A stretch of 5,998 nt of DNA from NCBI GenBank assembly GCA_945872195.1, contig CAMBZO010000177.1:1-5998 (forward strand). The letters are read 5' to 3'. The notes below the pieces were generated by a model, which was not told where the DNA came from, made no database searches, and saw only the letters and a list, made by a program, of their open reading frames with translations. Position 1 is the stretch's first letter, and each line of letters opens with the position of its first letter. Positions 1 through 5,302 of the stretch are shown here, one piece after another. The DNA is from Akkermansia muciniphila. Lineage in GTDB: Bacteria > Verrucomicrobiota > Verrucomicrobiia > Limisphaerales > SXTU01. The translations under genes and the position numbers were made by a program.

Positions 1-2
1 AC

Positions 3-650
3 GAGTCGTGGCGCTGGCGCTACAAGGTCGGCGACCTCTACCACCAAAAGTTCTGGAACCAGGCGGCGAAGTTCGTGATGGAGTCGCCCTTTGCCGTGCA
101 AGACAAGTTCGTCTCGCTGGACAGCGGTGCGTTGAACTACGAACCGGGCACGACCGCCGAAATCCGCACGCGCATCCTCGACGCTCAAGGCCGCGCGATG
201 CCGCGCGCGAAGGCCGAGGCGTGGCTCATGCGCGAGGGCCGCAAGGTCGCCACCGTCGCGCTCACCGCCGACGAGAACGAGACGGGCATCTACCGTGGCC
301 GCACCGCGCCGCTCACCGATGGCGATTACGAAGTCCGCGTGCGCGTCGAGGGCCTGCCGGAGGCGGAGATGAAAGCCCGCACCGGCTTCGCCGTCCGCCG
401 CACCGCGACGGGCGAGCTGGCCGAGCTGAACTGCAACGAGCCGTTACTCCGCGAACTCGCCGCGAACTCGGGAGGCCGCTACTTCCGCGAGGAGGAACTC
501 GGCGCGCTGCTGGAGCGGCTACGGCCTTTGAGCGAAGGCCGCGTGGTCGAGACCGAGACGGTGCTGTGGCAAAGCTGGTGGTGGTTCGGCGGGGTCATCC
601 TGCTGCTGGCGCTGGAGTGGGCTTTGCGGAAGCGGGCGGGGATGATGTGA
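3..650 (+). CDS. C-terminal part of a membrane-anchored amidotransferase/VWA-like protein (5' truncated by window edge)
   Basis: The frame is open from the first bases of the window (reading ESWRWRYKVGD) to a TGA at 648-650, giving 215 visible residues; an internal ATG at 75 is not the real start. Directly visible are an aromatic WRWRYKVGDLYHQKFW segment, then a beta-rich Ig-like stretch of roughly residues 40-140 (alternating charged and hydrophobic residues with Gly turns). After a short helical region there is a C-terminal membrane segment beginning WWWFGGVILLLALEW and ending in a positive RKRAG tail. This pattern matches the C-terminal end of large membrane proteins with glutamine-amidotransferase-like or VWA-like domains, common near MoxR/BatA-type clusters in Planctomycetes and Verrucomicrobia. 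The assignment rests on memory of the family. Nothing catalytic is in the visible part, so the function is unknown. The gene converges on the minus-strand mutT gene 71 bp away. Confidence 0.72.
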   Translation, partial: ESWRWRYKVGDLYHQKFWNQAAKFVMESPFAVQDKFVSLDSGALNYEPGTTAEIRTRILDAQGRAMPRAKAEAWLMREGRKVATVALTADENETGIYRGRTAPLTDGDYEVRVRVEGLPEAEMKARTGFAVRRTATGELAELNCNEPLLRELAANSGGRYFREEELGALLERLRPLSEGRVVETETVLWQSWWWFGGVILLLALEWALRKRAGMM

Positions 651-669
651 GCTGTGGAAGACCGTAGGC

Positions 670-685
670 GTCGGATGTCTCCGAC
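670..685. terminator. Small hairpin between convergent genes
   Basis: A perfect 6-bp inverted repeat GTCGGA/TCCGAC with a TGTC loop lies 20 bp after the stop of the left gene and 37 bp beyond the stop of the Nudix gene. Its location between converging genes suits a bidirectional terminator, but neither strand has a T-tract after the stem. It may instead be a short dispersed repeat. The structure is seen; the role is a guess. Confidence 0.3.
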
Positions 686-721
686 AACCACCACGCGAGG
701 TCCCATTCCTGATCTCGGCGG

Positions 722-1189
722 CTACCAGAAGTCGGCGGTCCGGAGCTTTTCCAGCAGGCGCTCATCCGCAGCGGGGAATGAGTAGTTGCCCAGCGTTTTC
801 CGAGTCACCCACGCCACAGATTGGCAGCCGATGGCGCGAGGTTTGGCGTCCGCCTCCGCCAGCGTGCAGCGGAAGAAGCGGAGGTGAACGGTCTTCTCCG
901 GGTAGCGGTGGGTGATGCGCTCGATCTCTTCGTGAACGCACACGGCCACGCCCAGTTCCTCGTGCAACTCGCGACGGAGACAGTCCTCGAAACTCTCGCC
1001 CAGCTCGCGTTTGCCACCGGGGAATTCCCACAAGCCAGCGAGGTGCGCGCCCGCAAGCCGCTGGGTGATGAGGAGCTGGCCGGCGCGGAAGACGAGGCCG
1101 GCACTCACCTCGATGGAATTACGAATTGCGAATTGCGAATTGCGAATCGGCTCCGGATCGCCTGGCGGGTGCTCTGGCAAATTCGTCAT
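722..1189 (-). CDS. mutT: MutT-type Nudix hydrolase (probable 8-oxo-dGTP diphosphatase)
   Basis: The 155-residue protein contains a complete Nudix box, G-x5-E-x7-RE-L-x-EE-x-G-V, at residues 59-81, preceded by GLWEFPGGK. The metal-binding glutamates of the REx2EE core (E74, E77, E78) are all present. The LITQR motif near residue 40 and the C-terminal FPAADERLLEKL segment are typical of MutT enzymes that hydrolyse oxidised nucleoside triphosphates such as 8-oxo-dGTP to the monophosphate. The real domain starts at about residue 26 (IEVSAGLVFRAGQ). Residues 1-25 are encoded by the period-7 inverted repeat at 1114-1211 and are not normal Nudix sequence. The ATG at 1189 was chosen because the longer in-frame extension to 1507 only reads ugd out of frame. 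A GTG at V28 inside IEVSAG is a possible alternative but has no well-spaced ribosome binding site. The gene starts 20 bp after the ugd stop, so it is probably cotranscribed with ugd. Confidence 0.9.
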   Translation of the reverse strand: MTNLPEHPPGDPEPIRNSQFAIRNSIEVSAGLVFRAGQLLITQRLAGAHLAGLWEFPGGKRELGESFEDCLRRELHEELGVAVCVHEEIERITHRYPEKTVHLRFFRCTLAEADAKPRAIGCQSVAWVTRKTLGNYSFPAADERLLEKLRTADFW

Positions 1190-1211
1190 TCGGAATTCGC
1201 CATTCGAGATT
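1114..1211. repeat. Period-7 ATTCG inverted repeat (MITE- or REP-like) inside the start of mutT
   Basis: The right arm (1181-1211) is four consecutive heptamers of the form ATTCGNN plus a partial unit (ATTCGTC, ATTCGGA, ATTCGCC, ATTCGAG, ATT). The left arm (1114-1148) is the same pattern inverted: TGGAATT, ACGAATT, GCGAATT, GCGAATT, GCGAATC. A GC-rich 32-bp spacer (1149-1180) separates the arms, so a single strand can fold into a long imperfect hairpin. Because 21 bp is seven codons, the left arm reads in the mutT frame as RNSQFAIRNS and the spacer as LPEHPPGDPEP. The element overlaps the last bases of ugd and the first 25 codons of mutT. The arms and periodicity are read directly from the sequence; calling it a mobile or dispersed element is an inference. 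Confidence 0.8.
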
Positions 1212-1218
1212 ACCTCCC
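1186..1218 (-). promoter_or_regulatory. Ribosome binding site in the end of ugd, with five-codon minicistron overlapping the mutT start
   Basis: A strong GGGAGG (1218-1213) is formed by the last codons of ugd, directly before its TAA stop. It lies 9 nt from an ATG at 1203. That ATG reads only MANSE before a TGA (1188-1186), which overlaps the mutT ATG (1189-1187) as ATGA. The mutT ATG itself is about 23 nt from GGGAGG, too far for direct use. Ribosomes recruited here could finish the minicistron and restart at mutT by coupling. The sequence relations are seen; translational coupling is inferred. Confidence 0.45.
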
Positions 1219-2508
1219 GACGCTCTTGTAAACCCACCCCCGCCGCTCCATCTCCGCTGGGTCGAACAGGTTTCGGCCGTCGAAGAGAATCGGGTGCGAC
1301 ATCGTGGGGCGGGCGCGGTCGAGGTCGAGTTGCTTGAACTCCGGCCACTCGGTGGCGATCACGATGGCGTCGCAGCCGAGGGCGATGTCGTTCATGTCCG
1401 CGACATAAGTGATGGTCGGTCCCGGCGGCAGGACGCTCTTGGCCTTCTCCATCGCTTGCGGGTCGAACACTCGGATGGATGCGCCTTCCTTGAGCAAGTG
1501 TTGGCAAAGGTCAATGGCCGGCGACATGCGCACGTCATCGGTGTTCTGCTTGAAGGCCAAGCCCAGCACGCCAATTTTCTTGTCCTTCAACACCCACAAC
1601 GTGTCCGTGAGCTTTTTGAGGAAGCGCTCCATCTGATCCGCGTTGATGCGCTGGACCTCCTTGAGCAACTGGAAATCGTAGCCAAGCTGATCGGCGATCT
1701 TGATGAACGCGCTGAGGTCCTTCGGGAAGCAGGAGCCGCCGAAGCCCAGCCCCGCGTTGAGGAAACGCCGCCCGATGCGCGCGTCCATGCCCATCCCGTT
1801 CGCGACCTCCTCGACGTTCGCGCCGCTGGCCTCGCAGATGGTGGCGATGGCGTTGATGTAGGAAATCTTGAGCGCGAGGAAGGAGTTCGCCGCGTGCTTG
1901 ATCAGCTCGGCGGAGTTGATGTCCGTGATGATGATGGGCGCGTTGAACGGCGCATACAGCTCACGCATCGCGGCGGCGGGCCGGGGTGAGCTGACCCCCA
2001 CGACGATGCGGTCGGGCTTCATCAAGTCCTCGACGGCGAAGCCCTCGCGCAGGAACTCCGGGTTGCTCACCACATCGAAGTCCACCTTCGCCTTGCAGTA
2101 GCGTTTGATGGTCTCGGCCACCTTCTCACCGGTCTTCACCGGCACGGTGCTCTTGTCCACGATGATTTTGTAGCGTGTCAGGCTGCCGGCGATGTCGCGG
2201 GCAACGCGCTCGATGTAGGACAAGTCCACCGAGCCATCCGGCTGCGGCGGGGTGGGCACGGCGATGAAGACGACATCGGACTTCTCCACGCCCTCGGCGG
2301 TGCTGCCGGTGAAGCTCAGGCGACCCGAGGCCACGTGCCGCTTCACCATCTCCTCCAAACCCGGCTCGTAAATGGGAATGCCCCCCGCGCGCAGCATCTC
2401 GACCTTCTTCAAGTCGTTGTCCACGCAGATGACGGTGTGGCCGACCTCGGCGAAGCAAGCGCCCGTGACGAGGCCAACGTAACCGGTGCCGATGATAGTG
2501 AGTTTCAT
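1210..2508 (-). CDS. ugd: UDP-glucose 6-dehydrogenase
   Basis: This cytoplasmic enzyme oxidises UDP-glucose twice with NAD+ to UDP-glucuronate, a precursor for capsule, exopolysaccharide or glycan modification. The 432-residue protein has the usual length of the family. It has an N-terminal Rossmann domain starting MKLTIIGTGYVGL (NAD-binding GxGxxG) with D30 after the second strand, then AVPTPPQPDGSVD (84-95), STVPVKTGE (120-128) and SNPEFLREG (148-156). The central domain carries ELIKHAANSF with K204 and N208. The active-site motif GFGGSCFPKD places the catalytic cysteine at C260 and D264. The C-terminal UDP-binding domain begins IGVLGLAFK and contains TDDVRMSP. All expected catalytic residues are intact. 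The ATG at 2508 fits the family start exactly, although no clear Shine-Dalgarno precedes it. It lies 45 bp after the TPR gene and 20 bp before mutT on the same strand, so the three are probably one transcript. Confidence 0.97.
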   Translation of the reverse strand: MKLTIIGTGYVGLVTGACFAEVGHTVICVDNDLKKVEMLRAGGIPIYEPGLEEMVKRHVASGRLSFTGSTAEGVEKSDVVFIAVPTPPQPDGSVDLSYIERVARDIAGSLTRYKIIVDKSTVPVKTGEKVAETIKRYCKAKVDFDVVSNPEFLREGFAVEDLMKPDRIVVGVSSPRPAAAMRELYAPFNAPIIITDINSAELIKHAANSFLALKISYINAIATICEASGANVEEVANGMGMDARIGRRFLNAGLGFGGSCFPKDLSAFIKIADQLGYDFQLLKEVQRINADQMERFLKKLTDTLWVLKDKKIGVLGLAFKQNTDDVRMSPAIDLCQHLLKEGASIRVFDPQAMEKAKSVLPPGPTITYVADMNDIALGCDAIVIATEWPEFKQLDLDRARPTMSHPILFDGRNLFDPAEMERRGWVYKSVGR

Positions 2509-2553
2509 GCGGTAGAATTTCAGGTTCCGCTCACCCGCCGCACATGACCGAGG

Positions 2554-3291
2554 TTACTTCTTGGCGGGCGCGTTGGTGGCAGGGACTACGGGAGTCGTGG
2601 CGGCGGCCGCTGCCACCGGGACTCCGAGGGCGAGCTGCGGATGGCGGCGCACGAGCTGCTCGCGGCGCATCTCCGCCTCCATGCGCCAAACGGAGACGGG
2701 CTTGGCGCGAAGCACCTCGTCGTAAAGCTTGATCGCCTGATCGGGCTGCTTCTTCTGCTCGTGCAGCAGGCCAAGGGCGAGCCGGGCCGGGTGCGCCTCG
2801 GGCGAGGTGCTGTGCTGGGCCAGCACTTGCTGATAGGTGGCGATGGACTTGTCCGTCTCGCTGACGGCCTCCTGACATGCGGCCACACCCAGCAAGGCAG
2901 CGGCGGAGGCGGATCCGGTGGGGTTGGCGGCGAGATACTTTTCAAAATGCGCCTTCGCCTCGGGAAACTTGCCCTCGGTGAAAAGCCGGTCGGCCCCGAA
3001 GAGCAGTGCGCGGTCAGCGGCCTTCGTGCCGGCGTGCTGCTCGGCGACCTTGAGGTAATCCGCCGCGAGCGGTTGCGGTTGCTTGCCCGTGCGGTCAGCG
3101 GGTTTGTTCAGCGCGGCAAGCGCGGCGTTGGCCGAAGCCTCCTGACCGGCGCGGACGTGGCTGTAGGTGAAGGCGGCGAGCCAGACCGCGAGCGCGGCGG
3201 CTCCGGCATAGACGAGGTGCAGCTTGTGGGTTTCAAGCCACGCCATCACTTCGATCTGCCAGGAGGAGGGTTGTGTTTCTTCAGGTTGCAC
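2554..3291 (-). CDS. Membrane-anchored tetratricopeptide repeat protein (YfgM-like layout)
   Basis: The protein has a short N-terminal tail, one membrane segment (about residues 25-43, LHLVYAGAAALAVWLAAF), and then a soluble helical region. The helical region has TPR-like pairs at about residues 92-125 (ALLFGADRLFTEGKFPEAKAHF), 130-162 and 168-197 (ARLALGLLHEQKKQPDQAIKLYDEVL). It ends with an Ala/Pro/Thr-rich tail and KK. This resembles YfgM-type envelope proteins with one membrane helix and TPRs facing the periplasm, which act in protein-protein contacts; no enzyme motif is seen. The start is uncertain. The frame is open to an ATG at 3405, but that part looks noncoding. I chose the GTG at 3291 because VQPEETQPSSWQIEV looks like true protein; an ATG at 3246 (MAWLETHK) is also plausible and keeps the membrane helix. 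Neither has a strong ribosome binding site. It is probably the first gene of the TPR-ugd-mutT unit. Confidence 0.82.
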   Translation of the reverse strand: MQPEETQPSSWQIEVMAWLETHKLHLVYAGAAALAVWLAAFTYSHVRAGQEASANAALAALNKPADRTGKQPQPLAADYLKVAEQHAGTKAADRALLFGADRLFTEGKFPEAKAHFEKYLAANPTGSASAAALLGVAACQEAVSETDKSIATYQQVLAQHSTSPEAHPARLALGLLHEQKKQPDQAIKLYDEVLRAKPVSVWRMEAEMRREQLVRRHPQLALGVPVAAAAATTPVVPATNAPAKK

Positions 3292-3321
3292 AGATAAGGC
3301 CGCGCATCTTCCGAGCGAGTC

Positions 3322-3344
3322 AAAAAAACGCAAGCCCAAAGCTT
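3322..3344 (-). terminator. Weak terminator-like element in the leader of the TPR gene
   Basis: On the minus strand AAGC (3344-3341), a 5-nt loop and GCTT (3335-3332) are followed by GCG and a run of seven T (3328-3322). The stem is only 4 bp, so it is weak, but the T-run is the longest in the window. It could stop readthrough from upstream or act as an attenuator for the TPR-ugd-mutT unit 31 to 76 bp further on. The role is inferred. Confidence 0.25.
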
Positions 3345-3425
3345 CTCCCTGTCGTGTAGTTTTCGAAAGCGGACTTCTGCGTGTGAACTGGAGGGTAACT
3401 GCCAAGGTGGGTTTTTGAGGATTAG

Positions 3426-3466
3426 TCCCCTTTTGTTCGCACAGAGCTGTCCCGTTTTGATCGCAC
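3426..3466. repeat. Pair of 17-bp direct repeats 24 bp apart
   Basis: The 17-mers at 3426-3442 (TCCCCTTTTGTTCGCAC) and 3450-3466 (TCCCGTTTTGATCGCAC) match at 15 of 17 positions and are 24 bp apart start to start. On the minus strand they read GTGCGAWCAAAASGGGA. They lie in the 259-bp gene-free stretch between the metallopeptidase stop and the TPR gene start. Two roles fit: a remnant of an insertion-sequence end (IS21-type elements carry multiple short repeats at their ends) or a two-site operator upstream of the TPR-ugd-mutT unit. No transposase is visible. The repeat is seen; both roles are inferences. Confidence 0.6.
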
Positions 3467-3504
3467 CACGACAGTGGATAAGCATATGGGATTGATTTTG
3501 CGGC

Positions 3505-3530
3505 AGATTCACCGGGCCCGGTGGCAATCT
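3505..3530 (-). terminator. GC-rich palindromic hairpin after the metallopeptidase gene
   Basis: A 14-bp perfect palindrome CACCGGGCCCGGTG (3510-3523) is flanked by AGATT (3505-3509) and AATCT (3526-3530), extending the stem with a 2-nt bulge. It begins 20 bp after the TGA of the metallopeptidase on the minus strand, where a terminator would be expected. No T-tract follows, so intrinsic termination is doubtful; transcript 3'-end stabilisation or protein binding are alternatives. Confidence 0.35.
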
Positions 3531-3550
3531 AATTCCTGCCAGTCACAAAC

Positions 3551-4780
3551 TCATTTGGGGTCCCTGACGTTCTCGCTGGGCCGCGCTGGGCTTTCGATGT
3601 CGAGATCGGTCGCCGCTTCGCAGGGATTCGACGGAGCTGTCTGCGGCTGCGTAACAGCTTCGGCCTTGTCGCGCGCCTGCGCCTTGCGTTTGATTTCCGC
3701 CTTCACGTCCTTGAGCCGGTCAGGCCACACGAACGTTGGGGCTGTCGCGGGGTCGTAGCCGGCCATGTGGCCGGTGAGGCGCTCGGTGGGCTTGGTGTAT
3801 TTCAGCACCGTGTCGCCGAAGACCTCGCGGCACAGCGCGGCCACGCCGGGGTCATATTCGAGCAACTCGGCGCGGGTATTGACGTGGTTGTGGTCGTGGT
3901 CGTTCTCGCGGTTGTTGTCGAACCACGACTGCACGGCCTCGGCGAAATACTCGTGGTGGTTCACGCTCGCGTATTTGCCCTTCCAGAGGCCGGCCTTCAT
4001 CGCGGCGGCGTAAGTCGCCTTGAGCCGCGTGTCGAAAGTCGGGTCCACGTTGGCGAGGCCGCGCAGGTGGAGGTTGTGCGCGAACTCGTGGATCAAAATA
4101 TTTTCCGTCGAATACGGATCGCCGACGTAGGCAAGCAGATTCTCCTCGCCGCAGGAACAGAACGGGTCGCGCTCGCTGCCGCCGAGTCCGCGCGCGCGCG
4201 CGTCCCAATAGTCCTTCGCAGCGACGCCGGGATAGCCGGGCATCGGCCCCTTGCCCAGACGAGCGAACTCCGGCTGGTCCGTGGTGAACTCGTTCCACGC
4301 CATGATGCACATCCGCGCGCCGCTCTTAATCATCGCGGCGCGGATGTCCGGCCGGTGCGCGAGCATCTGGTCCACGAGGAATGCGGCTTCCTTCAGCGCG
4401 TAAGGATTCACCTTGGCCGAGGCGACGATGGGGAATCCGTTCGCACTCACGCGCTGGGTGTAAAACGCCGGGACCCCGTCCTTGCCCGCTGGGTCGAAGC
4501 GGAAACCCTGCACGCGCACCTCGCTGGTGACAGCGGCCTCGGCCTTGTCCGCGCGGCCCACCAATACGAAGCGATGCCCGAGCGTGGTGGTGATAATGGT
4601 GTCTTTGCCCGGCTCCAATGAACCATTGGCAACACGCTCGGTGGGCGATTTGAGCCAGAAGATGTCGGCAACTTGCGTGCTGCCGTTGATGATCTGGAGT
4701 TGGGGGCGGGCAGCGCTTTCCGCGGCAGAGGAAGTTGCCGCGACGAGGCAGAGGAAAAGAATCAAGGATGAGGCACGCAT
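3551..4780 (-). CDS. Secreted HExxH zinc metallopeptidase with a VHL-like N-terminal beta domain
   Basis: The 409-residue product starts with a clear signal peptide (MRASSLILFLCLVAATSSAAES), so it is likely exported to the periplasm or outside. Residues about 25-75 (LQIINGSTQVADIFWLKS, then a PGK turn and LGHRFVLVG) form a small beta-rich region resembling the VHL beta domain. The catalytic motif HEFAH is at residues 231-235, within ENILIHEFAHNLHLRG. A downstream NHHEYFAEAVQSWF segment (about 274-287) supplies a glutamate, E277 or E281, as probable third zinc ligand, as in gluzincins with an EFFAEAF-type motif. Two cysteines (CSC) precede the HExxH helix by about 25 residues, and a HDHNH cluster follows at about 291-295. 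The charged, Pro-rich C-terminal tail is probably disordered. An upstream in-frame ATG at 4858 exists, but the ATG at 4780 places the signal peptide at the N-terminus. No good Shine-Dalgarno is seen at either. The substrate is unknown. Confidence 0.87.
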   Translation of the reverse strand: MRASSLILFLCLVAATSSAAESAARPQLQIINGSTQVADIFWLKSPTERVANGSLEPGKDTIITTTLGHRFVLVGRADKAEAAVTSEVRVQGFRFDPAGKDGVPAFYTQRVSANGFPIVASAKVNPYALKEAAFLVDQMLAHRPDIRAAMIKSGARMCIMAWNEFTTDQPEFARLGKGPMPGYPGVAAKDYWDARARGLGGSERDPFCSCGEENLLAYVGDPYSTENILIHEFAHNLHLRGLANVDPTFDTRLKATYAAAMKAGLWKGKYASVNHHEYFAEAVQSWFDNNRENDHDHNHVNTRAELLEYDPGVAALCREVFGDTVLKYTKPTERLTGHMAGYDPATAPTFVWPDRLKDVKAEIKRKAQARDKAEAVTQPQTAPSNPCEAATDLDIESPARPSENVRDPK

Positions 4781-4874
4781 GAGAGAATGGAGCGGAGAAC
4801 TTTGGTTGAGGCACGCGTTGGGGACAGTCGCCATTTTGGGAACGTGCGGGAGCTTCATGGGGGTTGCCGGTGGT

Positions 4875-5189
4875 TCAAGCGACCTCGAGGACGCGCGGTC
4901 CGAGCACGTCCAGCTTCGGCGTGATGCCCAGCCCCGGCTGGGTGCTCGCGGACATGAAGCCGTTCACGCGCTGCGGCGCGCCGTCGGCGGTGGAGACGGT
5001 GACGGAGTTGTTGAAGTCCGTGCTCGTGAACCGGAACTCCTCCGGCGCGCTATGCGCGAGGTGCGCGATGGCCGCGGTGGTGATGTCGCCGCCCCACGAG
5101 TCCTCCAGCGTCATGCCGATGCCCATGCTCACGCACAGATCGCGCGCCTGCTTGATCTTCGTCAGCCCGCCGAGCTTGCTGATTCTGCT
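4875..5189 (-). pseudogene. 3' remnant of an MR/MLE-type enolase-superfamily gene
   Basis: About 104 codons encode a recognisable C-terminal end of an enolase-superfamily (mandelate racemase/muconate lactonizing) enzyme: ISKLGGLTKIKQARDLC, then MTLEDSWGGDITTAAIAHLA, FTSTDFN, and GLGITPKLDVLG to a TGA stop. The sequence resembles hydroxyproline-type dehydratases or epimerases of this superfamily. The N-terminal capping domain, the metal ligands of the barrel and the usual catalytic lysine just before ISK are missing. Upstream of about 5189 the open frame only reads noncoding DNA and the neighbouring TPR gene out of frame. The remnant itself has no internal stop or frameshift, so the truncation may be recent. 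It lies 94 bp before the chosen metallopeptidase start on the same strand. It cannot be a working enzyme as it stands. Confidence 0.82.
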
Positions 5190-5232
5190 GCGGGGGATAG
5201 TGGGCTGATGAAGGAACCCATGAAGCGTGGGG

Positions 5233-5278
5233 AAAAGCCTACTCTTGAGCGACAGCTGAGCGACAGCTCCCGAGTAGG
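5233..5278 (-). terminator. Terminator-like hairpin holding a tandem 11-bp repeat
   Basis: CCTACTC (5238-5244) and GAGTAGG (5272-5278) form a 7-bp stem. The 27-nt loop contains two adjacent perfect copies of GAGCGACAGCT (5247-5257 and 5258-5268). On the minus strand the stem is followed by CTTTTCC, and it begins 24 bp after the stop of the RMD-like TPR gene, so intrinsic termination of that gene is plausible. The large loop makes it weaker than a typical terminator. The whole 5190-5302 stretch is noncoding and joins the enolase breakpoint. Confidence 0.45.
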
Positions 5279-5302
5279 TCCGGCCCAATGGCCTGACCGG
5301 CT

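Noticed and set aside
8..667. Plus-strand 219-codon frame at the left edge
   Set aside because: It is an Arg-rich out-of-frame shadow of the membrane-protein frame 3-650, which has a coherent C-terminal membrane segment.
1190..1507. In-frame 106-codon N-terminal extension of mutT
   Set aside because: Most of it is ugd read in another frame, Arg/Pro-rich with no family pattern; the Nudix domain begins only after the repeat.
1126..1989. Long plus-strand open frame (287 codons)
   Set aside because: It is antisense to ugd, whose frame carries all family motifs. The plus-strand translation has no recognisable domain and is explained by high GC content.
3292..3323. TTGACT/TTATCT promoter-like pair on the minus strand before the TPR gene
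   Set aside because: The spacer is 20 bp, outside the usual 16-18 bp for a sigma-70 promoter, and the -10-like box would abut the chosen GTG start.
4190..4203. Alternating CG run
   Set aside because: It lies inside the metallopeptidase coding sequence, encodes Arg/Ala codons, and is expected by chance at this GC content.
3767..4621. Plus-strand open frame (284 codons) opposite the metallopeptidase
   Set aside because: The minus-strand frame has a signal peptide and HEFAH/EYFAEA motifs, while the plus-strand one is low-complexity Val/Ala/Arg-rich sequence.
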